This document shows, piece by piece, positions 1 through 5,120 of a stretch of DNA of 6,316 bases. The DNA lies in assembly GCA_023413275.1 (NCBI GenBank), contig JAEZPX010000123.1, forward strand, positions 1 through 6,316. The letters run 5' to 3'. The stretch's first letter is position 1, and each line of letters starts with the position of its first letter. Below the pieces are notes generated by a model. The model did no database searches. It was not told the DNA's origin and saw nothing but the letters and a program-made list of their open reading frames with translations. The translations under genes and the position numbers were made by a program. This stretch comes from Bacillota bacterium. Lineage in GTDB: Bacteria; Bacillota; Clostridia; Lachnospirales; Anaerotignaceae.

Positions 1-331
1 CAATAATGATATCCTCGGGGGAAAGCCCTAAGGCTTCCCCTGTCATTTGGCACATTGCCTCTGCCTTTTCCACACCGTCGGCGTTACAGGTATTTGCATT
101 CCCGCTGTTGCAAATCATAGCCTGAGCCATTCCGTTGGCTATGTTGTTTTTGGTCACGGTAATGGGAGCACCGTAAACTTTATTTTGTGTATAAACTGCC
201 GCCGCCGTACAAGGTGTTTGGCTGTAAATCATAGCTAAGTCTTTTTTCATCTGGCTTGCACGCACGCCGCAGTGTAAACCTCCGGCGAGGAAGCCCTTTG
301 GTGCAGTAACACCACCTATTATTTTCTTCAT
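1..331 (-). CDS. argJ: ArgJ, glutamate N-acetyltransferase / ornithine acetyltransferase, N-terminal part (runs off left edge)
   Basis: The first 110 codons of ArgJ are visible. The enzyme transfers the acetyl group of N-acetylornithine to glutamate, giving ornithine and N-acetylglutamate (the cyclic arginine pathway, cytoplasmic). Family hallmarks seen are GGVTAPKGF (residues 6-14), KKDLAMIYS (29-37), AAAVYTQNKV (43-52) and NSGNANTC (75-82). The ATG at 331 is preceded by AGGAGG (339-344) with a 7-base gap, a near-ideal start. The gene begins 17 bases after the argC stop, so the two are almost certainly one transcript. The Thr nucleophile at the autocleavage site, which splits ArgJ into alpha and beta chains, lies further in and is outside the window. 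Whether the enzyme also uses acetyl-CoA (bifunctional form) therefore cannot be judged. The reading frame is open to the edge with no sign of damage. Confidence 0.95.
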   Translation of the reverse strand, partial: MKKIIGGVTAPKGFLAGGLHCGVRASQMKKDLAMIYSQTPCTAAAVYTQNKVYGAPITVTKNNIANGMAQAMICNSGNANTCNADGVEKAEAMCQMTGEALGLSPEDIII

Positions 332-348
332 AAAATTTCCTCCTTTGT

Positions 349-1278
349 TTATATCAATGATTCGGTTTCGTCTAAACCGAGGACGATATTCATATTTTGC
401 ACTGCCGCTCCCGATGCACCTTTACCTAAGTTATCAAAAACGCTGGTAATGGTCATGCGGTCATCGTTTCCTTCAATATAGATGGTCAGTCCGTTGCTGT
501 CCGCCAATAAATTGGATGCCAGAAAACCGCTTTCCTCATGGGCAATCTTTATAAAATTAGAGTCCTTATAAAAATCTTGAAAGTAAGCAATTAGTTCTGC
601 CTTTGTAACCTTTTTCAGAAAAAGGTCTGTATGCAGAGGAATGCAGGTTTCCATACCCCGATAGAAATCGCAAACAATAGGGGTAAATACCGGTGGAGCG
701 GAAATTCCTGTTACATATTGCATTTCGGGCAAGTGCTTATGGGTTTGGTTCAAGCCATATTGCCTTGGACTCTCAAATGCTTCAGGCCTATCAGAAGCTT
801 CATATTCTTGAATCATCCCTTTGCCACCACCACTGTAGCCTGTGATGCTGTGAGCGGAGAAGGGGTAGTCAGGGCTTAGAATACCCAGCTTAACCAAAGG
901 ATATGCCGCTGCAATAAAGCCTGTGGCATGACACCCGGGGTTGGCTATACGCTTAGCTTTTGCAATCTCCTGTCTATGAGCAGGAGAAAGCTCCGGAAAG
1001 CCGTAGGTCCAAAGGGGGTTAGTTCTATGGGCGGTACTGGCATCAATAATGCATACATCTGGATTCTCTACCAAAAGAACCGCTTCCTTCGCCGCTTCAT
1101 CGGGTAAACAAAGGAACACAACGTCTGCACTGTTCATCAGCCTTTTTCTTTCAGACTCATTCTTTCTCAGCTCTTCGCTGATGAGCATGAGCTCAATATT
1201 CGGATGATGTTCCAGACGCTGACGCAGCTGTAAGCCCGTAGTTCCTACTTGGCCGTCTATGTAAACCTTATATTTCAT
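349..1278 (-). CDS. argC: ArgC, N-acetyl-gamma-glutamyl-phosphate reductase, short form
   Basis: This cytoplasmic enzyme uses NADPH to reduce N-acetylglutamyl-5-phosphate to N-acetylglutamate 5-semialdehyde, the third step of arginine synthesis. At 309 residues it belongs to the shorter ArgC subfamily rather than the roughly 340-residue form. The N-terminal Rossmann fold carries GQVGTTG (residues 9-15). The catalytic cysteine is C116 in NPGCHATG, and the catalytic His lies in HKHLPEM (180-186). The glycine-rich SGGGKG (149-154) and the C-terminal GNLGKGASG-like element (DNLGKGASG, 282-290) are also family features. I prefer the ATG at 1278: AAGGGG (1288-1293) sits 9 bases upstream. An in-frame TTG at 1302 would add eight residues but would put this Shine-Dalgarno inside the gene. 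argJ follows after 17 bases. A promoter and a possible ArgR site lie upstream. Confidence 0.95.
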   Translation of the reverse strand: MKYKVYIDGQVGTTGLQLRQRLEHHPNIELMLISEELRKNESERKRLMNSADVVFLCLPDEAAKEAVLLVENPDVCIIDASTAHRTNPLWTYGFPELSPAHRQEIAKAKRIANPGCHATGFIAAAYPLVKLGILSPDYPFSAHSITGYSGGGKGMIQEYEASDRPEAFESPRQYGLNQTHKHLPEMQYVTGISAPPVFTPIVCDFYRGMETCIPLHTDLFLKKVTKAELIAYFQDFYKDSNFIKIAHEESGFLASNLLADSNGLTIYIEGNDDRMTITSVFDNLGKGASGAAVQNMNIVLGLDETESLI

Positions 1279-1287
1279 AGCCTTGTT

Positions 1288-1293
1288 CCCCTT
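1288..1293 (-). promoter_or_regulatory. Ribosome binding site deciding the argC start
   Basis: On the minus strand the sequence reads AAGGGG and ends 9 bases before the ATG at 1278. It supports that start over the in-frame TTG at 1302, which would place the site within the coding region. Confidence 0.7.
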
Positions 1294-1315
1294 TTCAAAC
1301 AATTTATTTTTTTAT

Positions 1316-1343
1316 ATTATATACCTTTCAAATAGAAAGTCAA
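1316..1343 (-). promoter_or_regulatory. Sigma-A-type promoter of argCJ
   Basis: On the minus strand, TTGACT (1338-1343) and TATAAT (1316-1321) are separated by 16 bases. The -10 box is a perfect consensus and the -35 has one mismatch. Transcription would start near 1309, leaving a leader of about 30 bases before the argC ATG at 1278. That is too short for a riboswitch or attenuator, so control is more likely by a DNA-binding repressor. Confidence 0.75.
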
Positions 1344-1350
1344 TATGAAA

Positions 1351-1367
1351 ATGCATAATTATACAAT
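1351..1367. promoter_or_regulatory. Candidate ARG box (ArgR operator) upstream of argC
   Basis: The near-perfect palindrome ATGCATAATTATACAAT (one mismatched pair) has TGCAT/TATACA half-sites around an AATT centre. It resembles the ARG-box layout of two inward half-sites with AT-rich centre recognised by ArgR/AhrC. It starts 7 bases upstream of the argC -35 box, suitable for arginine-dependent repression. This is inferred from pattern and location. AT-rich palindromes also arise by chance, and no ArgR gene is in the window. Confidence 0.45.
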
Positions 1368-1438
1368 TTTGTGGATTGGAGATGGCTCGTAGTCATTTAC
1401 ACAAGAGGATTGGATAAATATAAATAAAAATAACATAC

Positions 1439-1467
1439 AATATTTTAATATATTTAGATAAAATATT
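1439..1467. repeat. AT-only inverted repeat
   Basis: Perfect 9-base arms AATATTTTA (1439-1447) and TAAAATATT (1459-1467) are separated by 11 bases. The arms contain no G or C, so a stable RNA hairpin is unlikely. The repeat could be a regulator binding site or chance symmetry in an AT-rich background. Confidence 0.4.
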
Positions 1468-1692
1468 ATAAATTCAGGATATTGGCCTTTATTCCATTGT
1501 GTAGCCTTATTCGAATTTCAATCGCTTTGTGTGAATAATATACGAAATTCAACTATTTATTCAATTTTTTTACGGAAATAACCGCAGAATATGCAAAAAA
1601 AGCGTCTGAGTAAAGGTATAAATATAAGTTGTGGATTATGCCAAAGGAATATCCCGTAGTATGGCGAACAATAAACATAGATGAAATTACGA

Positions 1693-1698
1693 AAGGAG
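1693..1698 (+). promoter_or_regulatory. Ribosome binding site deciding the aldo/keto reductase start
   Basis: AAGGAG ends 9 bases before the ATG at 1708. It lies downstream of the alternative ATG at 1681, which it therefore argues against. Confidence 0.75.
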
Positions 1699-1707
1699 AG
1701 TATTCAT

Positions 1708-2589
1708 ATGGAATATTTAAAAATAACAGAAGAGCTTTCTTTTTCCCGCATTATACAGGGCTTTTGGCGTTTGGTTCAATGGGAGTGGAGTACAAAAGAG
1801 CTGGAGGCTTTTATGCAAGGGTGCGTGGAACGGGGGGTAACCACCTTTGATACCGCAGAGGTGTACGGTTTTGGTGAATGTGAAACCCAGTTGGGACGGG
1901 TATTTGCTAGAAATCCGTTATTACGTAAAAAAATTCAGTTGGTAAGTAAAACAGGAATTTTTAATCATGATGGTTTTAAATATTATGATACTTCCTATGA
2001 TAGGATTAAAACTTCATGCAAAGAAAGTCTGCAACGTTTATCCTGCGACTCTTTAGATTTGTATTTGATTCATCGTGAAGACCCTTGCTTTGATCCACAG
2101 GAAACGGGAAGGGCGTTACTGGAATTGAAGAAAGAGGGGCTGGTGAAGGAAATTGGTGTTTCAAATTTCGACCCCATTAAATTTCAAGCATTAAATCAAT
2201 TTTGCGAAAACCAGCTTTGCACCAATCAGATAGAATGGAATCCATGTTGCTACGAGCATATTTATTCAGGAATGATTGACTTGTTGACACAAAATCAGCT
2301 TCATCCAATGATTTGGTCACCCTTGGCTGGAGGCAAACTATTCACTTCTCAAGAGGTGTCTTATACAAAAGTTAAAGAAAAGCTCTTGGAAATCGCACAG
2401 CGGCATGGTGTGGAGGCGGAGGTCATTGCCTATGCGTGGTTATTGTATCATCCTGTAAAAGCAATGCCCATTGTGGGAAGCAGTAAGCTTTCTCGTTTGG
2501 ATAGCGCAATAAAAGCCTTGGACGTAAGACTGGAACGCTGGGAATGGTACGAAATTTATACTGCAAGTGCAGGGACTAGATTAAGATAG
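1708..2589 (+). CDS. Aldo/keto reductase, YdhF-like
   Basis: This 293-residue protein is a predicted soluble NAD(P)H-dependent oxidoreductase of the aldo/keto reductase superfamily ((beta/alpha)8 barrel). It resembles E. coli YdhF throughout: SRIIQGFWRL (residues 13-22), FDTAEVYG (47-54), LVSKTGI (78-84), DLYLIHRED (117-125), IGVSNF (149-154), TNQIEWNP (172-179), WSPLAGGKLF (203-212) and PIVGSSK (254-260). The catalytic tetrad is complete: D48, Y53, K81 and H122. The G257-R263 segment (GSSKLSR) matches the loop that binds the nucleotide phosphate and suggests NADPH. The ATG at 1708 has AAGGAG (1693-1698) nine bases upstream; an in-frame ATG at 1681 has no such site and is rejected. The substrate is unknown; relatives reduce small aldehydes or ketones. 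It stands alone, divergent from argCJ, with no clear terminator after it. Confidence 0.9.
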   Translation: MEYLKITEELSFSRIIQGFWRLVQWEWSTKELEAFMQGCVERGVTTFDTAEVYGFGECETQLGRVFARNPLLRKKIQLVSKTGIFNHDGFKYYDTSYDRIKTSCKESLQRLSCDSLDLYLIHREDPCFDPQETGRALLELKKEGLVKEIGVSNFDPIKFQALNQFCENQLCTNQIEWNPCCYEHIYSGMIDLLTQNQLHPMIWSPLAGGKLFTSQEVSYTKVKEKLLEIAQRHGVEAEVIAYAWLLYHPVKAMPIVGSSKLSRLDSAIKALDVRLERWEWYEIYTASAGTRLR

Positions 2590-2826
2590 ATAAATAGATT
2601 GATAATGATAATTTATGAGGAGAGAGTGTTTTTGGCTACCATTTGTGGGTCTTACATTTAATTTTGCAGGGCAGTTGAAATGCTGAATCAATGGGGTATT
2701 TTAACCAAATATAAGCTTTTCTTTCATCTTGATGACTAAGCAATGAAGTTGAATAAAATATTAAGAAAGGTCAGGGAAGGCTCAAAGTTCTAAGGGGAGA
2801 ACCCTATTTCAAAAAGATGTATGAAT
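2590..2826. other. Spacer with possible short coding remnant
   Basis: Between the reductase and the FMN-protein promoter I find no intact gene. An ATG at 2615 opens 23 codons ending at 2686, containing LTFNFAGQ. A second frame continues from 2671 (AVEMLNQWGI) to a stop at 2737-2739. A small shift would join the two into about 42 residues, loosely like the start of a VOC/PhnB-type protein. This is weak and could be chance. A short inverted repeat, GTTCT/AGAAC near 2790, has no T-run and is not a terminator. Confidence 0.3.
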
Positions 2827-2855
2827 TTGATTTCCTGATTTCCTTGTGATATGAT
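2827..2855 (+). promoter_or_regulatory. Sigma-A-type promoter of the FMN-dependent oxidoreductase gene
   Basis: TTGATT (2827-2832) and TATGAT (2850-2855) are separated by exactly 17 bases, the preferred spacing. Transcription would begin near 2862, giving a leader of about 27 bases before the ATG at 2889. Its presence suggests this gene is transcribed independently of the reductase upstream. Confidence 0.65.
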
Positions 2856-2870
2856 AGGCCTAAAAAAGAA

Positions 2871-2877
2871 AAAGGGG
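2871..2877 (+). promoter_or_regulatory. Ribosome binding site deciding the FMN-protein start
   Basis: AAAGGGG is followed by 11 bases and then the ATG at 2889. Its last G is the first base of the in-frame GTG at 2877, so the GTG cannot use it as a normally spaced site. Confidence 0.6.
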
Positions 2878-2888
2878 TGTCTAAAATA

Positions 2889-3905
2889 ATGACATATGAA
2901 GAAGTATTGAAGGCTGCAAGAGAATGTATTGGCGATAAGTGCTTTGCCTGTCCTGTTTGCAACGGAAAGGCTTGTGGAAATAAGTTGCCAGGCCCTGGTG
3001 CAAAGGGAATTGGCGATGCGGCGGTGCGTAATTATGAGGCTTGGAAAAAAGTTTACCTTAATATGGATACCATCTATGAAAATAAGCCTATAGATACCTC
3101 TATCACCCTATTCGGCAAGCACTTTGATTATCCGTTTTTTGCAGGCCCTGTAGGTGCCATTCAGCTGCATTACAGCGATAAATATAATGATATTACATAT
3201 AACGATGTTTTGGTTTCTGCTTGCAGCGAAAACGGGATTGCCGCATTTACCGGCGATGGTGTAAATCCTCAGGTTATGGAGGGTGCCACAAAAGCAATCA
3301 AGGCGGCAGGGGGCTTGGGCATCCCTACAATAAAGCCTTGGAATAAAGAAACCATTGAAGAGAAAATGCAGTTGGTTTCTAAAAGTGATGCTTTTGCCGT
3401 TGCCATGGATATTGATGCGGCAGGATTGCCTTTTTTGAAAAATCTGACTCCTCCTGCAGGCAGTAAAACCGTGGAAGAATTAAAAGAAATCATTGCTCTG
3501 ATTGAAACACCCTTTATTGTCAAAGGAATCATGAGTGTGAAGGGTGCTTTAAAGGCAAAAGAAGCAGGTGCAGATGCCATTGTTGTTTCAAATCACGGTG
3601 GCAGAGTATTGGATGGTTGTGCCGCAACAGCAGATGTTTTGGAAGAGATTGTGGCGGCAGTGGGCCATAGCATGAAAATCTTCGTAGATGGAGGTATTCG
3701 TACCGGTGGCGATATTTTTAAAGCCCTAGCTTTGGGAGCAGATGGAGTTATTATCGCTAGACCTTTTGTTTCTGCAGTATTTGGAGGTGAGGCAGAAGGG
3801 GTTAAGGCTTATATTAATAAAATTGGCGAAGAACTGCGAGATACTATGTCCATGTGTGGTGCCACCAGCATTGCTGGAATCTCAAGAGATATGGTCAGAA
3901 GATAA
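2889..3905 (+). CDS. FMN-dependent alpha-hydroxy-acid oxidase-family protein with N-terminal Cys cluster
   Basis: This 338-residue predicted cytoplasmic flavoprotein has the TIM-barrel fold of glycolate oxidase and lactate oxidase. Flavin and active-site elements seen are PFFAGPVGA (residues 82-90), IVKGI with K212 (210-214), SNHGGRVLDG with H236 and R239 (234-243), and the FMN-phosphate element DGGIRTGGDIFKALALGADG (267-286) followed by ARPF (290-293). Unlike classical family members, it has five cysteines near the N-terminus (13, 18, 21, 24, 29; CxxCxxC core), which could bind a metal or iron-sulfur cluster. By eye, the Tyr and Arg that bind the substrate carboxylate in glycolate oxidase (Tyr129, Arg164) are not conserved, so the substrate is uncertain. 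I chose the ATG at 2889, with AAAGGGG at 2871-2877. A GTG at 2877 would overlap that site and add four residues. It is transcribed alone, with its own promoter and terminator. Confidence 0.85.
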   Translation: MTYEEVLKAARECIGDKCFACPVCNGKACGNKLPGPGAKGIGDAAVRNYEAWKKVYLNMDTIYENKPIDTSITLFGKHFDYPFFAGPVGAIQLHYSDKYNDITYNDVLVSACSENGIAAFTGDGVNPQVMEGATKAIKAAGGLGIPTIKPWNKETIEEKMQLVSKSDAFAVAMDIDAAGLPFLKNLTPPAGSKTVEELKEIIALIETPFIVKGIMSVKGALKAKEAGADAIVVSNHGGRVLDGCAATADVLEEIVAAVGHSMKIFVDGGIRTGGDIFKALALGADGVIIARPFVSAVFGGEAEGVKAYINKIGEELRDTMSMCGATSIAGISRDMVRR

Positions 3906-3934
3906 GCTTAGCTTTAAAATATGAGTTTTATATA

Positions 3935-3973
3935 GGTGGCAATTGCAAGAGGGCTGTGATTGTCACCTTTTTT
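3935..3973 (+). terminator. Rho-independent terminator after the FMN-protein gene
   Basis: A 12-base stem GGTGGCAATTGC (3935-3946) pairs with GTGATTGTCACC (3956-3967), including a few G-U pairs, around a 9-base loop. It is followed at once by six Ts (3968-3973). It lies 29 bases after the stop codon and should end this transcript. Confidence 0.88.
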
Positions 3974-4082
3974 ATGTTGATAAATGGAAGTTTTGTTTTG
4001 GGAGAATAGAATGGCGCTTATGAAAAGTAATATTTCGTCAAGGTGTATTTAAAAGGCTATTGATTGGTTTCAAATTGATTTT

Positions 4083-4112
4083 TTGAAAATGTTTTTAAAA
4101 TTTAAGTTTATA
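4083..4112 (+). promoter_or_regulatory. Possible promoter of the CPBP protease gene
   Basis: TTGAAA (4083-4088) and TTTATA (4107-4112) are 18 bases apart in an AT-rich tract. The -10 box is imperfect and the background is AT-rich, so this is tentative. A promoter is expected here because a strong terminator precedes the gene. Confidence 0.35.
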
Positions 4113-4149
4113 ACAAGTGAGTAAGTCTTATTTATAGAAGGAGTGTGGC

Positions 4150-5004
4150 ATGAAAACAGAAAATAAAAAAATGAGGATATCTTTGATTCTAACCATTTAT
4201 GTAGTATGCCTTGCTTTTCGGGGTTTTGAATATTTCGTTTTACAAATTGATCGAGGATTTTTTGGTGAGGCTTTTTTGCATAAAATGATAGGAGTATGCA
4301 TCCTCTTTTTTACGTTGAGATATTTATGCATTTCATGGCGAGAGATTGGATTTTCTAAAGGAAAACAGGGAAAGTATCTGGCTTACGGTATACTCTTAGG
4401 AGTATTGGTGTTTCTTCCTGCCTATGGTACAGAATTTATCATGCAAACTATCTCAGGAAATGAGCCAACACTGCAATGGTATGTGACCAGCTACAGCATA
4501 CAAGGTAATCTAGGAAATCAAACTGCTTTGATTTTTTATATCATCTGTATTGCAGGAAATATGATAAATGTAGTAATGGAGGAGGGGGTTTTTCGAGGGT
4601 TATTTCTGAAAATAGCAGAGAAAAAATACTCCTTTTTGTGGGCAACCATCCTTTCGTCTTTGCTATTCGGGCTTTGGCATATAGCGGCACCAATGCGCAG
4701 TTTTTTAGAAGGGGATATCAATATTTTCTCTGCCTTCATGGCAATGCTTAGCTTGACCATTCTGTCGGGCTTGATGGGAGCAAAGCTGTGTATGCTGACA
4801 AAAATTTTCGGAAATCTCTGGGTGCCTATGGCAGACCATTTTGTGAATAATACCATAGTGAATTTATTGCATATTACTGCACTTTCGGGGACAGATCAGA
4901 TGCAGGTGATGCGTATTGCCATTGCCCAAACCCTGTCATTTTTTATTGTTCTTTTTCTGTATTGGAAAACCAAAGCAAGTAAAAAGGATACCTTTCGTGA
5001 ATAG
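4150..5004 (+). CDS. CPBP-family intramembrane metalloprotease (CAAX protease/Abi type)
   Basis: This 284-residue multi-pass membrane protein has several hydrophobic spans, roughly residues 10-31, 44-62, 77-95, 125-143, 161-179, 192-215 and 254-272. The three CPBP motifs are present: EEGVFRG (144-150, Glu pair plus R149), FGLWH (173-177, FxxxH) and H230 with N234 in HFVNN. These residues form the metal-binding active site of Rce1-like proteases, so it is probably catalytically competent. In bacteria this family includes bacteriocin immunity and processing proteins and many members of unknown substrate. No peptide or bacteriocin gene adjoins it here, so no role can be assigned. The ATG is preceded by AAGGAG (4138-4143) with a 6-base gap. 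It is a single-gene unit bounded by terminators at 3935-3973 and 5053-5091. Confidence 0.9.
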   Translation: MKTENKKMRISLILTIYVVCLAFRGFEYFVLQIDRGFFGEAFLHKMIGVCILFFTLRYLCISWREIGFSKGKQGKYLAYGILLGVLVFLPAYGTEFIMQTISGNEPTLQWYVTSYSIQGNLGNQTALIFYIICIAGNMINVVMEEGVFRGLFLKIAEKKYSFLWATILSSLLFGLWHIAAPMRSFLEGDINIFSAFMAMLSLTILSGLMGAKLCMLTKIFGNLWVPMADHFVNNTIVNLLHITALSGTDQMQVMRIAIAQTLSFFIVLFLYWKTKASKKDTFRE

Positions 5005-5052
5005 AAAACCAACACAGAAATAAAACAGAGTGTTTATTAGGGGGGAATTCAG

Positions 5053-5091
5053 AAAGACCTCACTGCAAAAAAATGCAATGAGGTCTTTTTT
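5053..5091. terminator. Terminator hairpin between the convergent CPBP and asnS genes
   Basis: Arms AAAGACCTCA (5053-5062) and TGAGGTCTTT (5079-5088) are extended by TGCA/TGCA after one C-A mismatch, around an A-rich loop. On the plus strand the stem runs into TTTTTT (5086-5091), a strong terminator for the protease gene. On the minus strand only TTTCTG follows the stem, so it should be a weaker terminator for asnS, whose stop lies 30 bases away. No other hairpin is evident for asnS. Confidence 0.85.
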
Positions 5092-5120
5092 ATGTGCCAA
5101 ATATCAAGCACGTTTTATTA

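Larger units (their letters stand above)
1279..1707. other. Divergent intergenic region, argC / aldo-keto reductase (429 bases)
   Basis: This very AT-rich stretch holds the argC promoter and candidate ARG box at its left end and the reductase ribosome binding site at its right end. Between about 1380 and 1690 I see no gene with acceptable start and codon structure, no tRNA or rRNA, and no terminator hairpin with a T-run. It does contain two inverted repeats: AATATTTTA/TAAAATATT (1439-1467), and GAATTTC/GAAATTC around 1514-1550. The reductase promoter is not obvious; TATAAA at 1617-1622 is a possible -10 box but lacks a convincing -35 partner. Confidence 0.6.

Noticed and set aside
1302..1302. 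TTG start for argC eight codons upstream of the chosen ATG
   Set aside because: No Shine-Dalgarno ahead of it, and the real site (1288-1293) would fall inside the coding region. The family starts at the Rossmann strand KYKVYIDG.
1382..1417. Tiny frame MARSHLHKRIG with GGAG directly before its ATG
   Set aside because: Only 11 codons, no usable spacing between GGAG and the ATG, and no other support.
1533..1552. TGAAT...ATTCA pair resembling ARG-box half-sites
   Set aside because: The half-sites are 10 bases apart instead of about 4, so the spacing does not fit an ArgR operator.
1629..1850. Open frame of 73 codons starting at TTG 1629 and overlapping the reductase start
   Set aside because: No ribosome binding site, a rare start codon, and most of it lies out of frame inside the well-supported reductase gene.
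2777..2812. Short hairpin GTTCT/AGAAC upstream of the FMN-protein promoter, considered as a terminator or riboswitch
   Set aside because: The stem is five bases with no T-run, it lies upstream of the promoter, and no known riboswitch core is recognisable.
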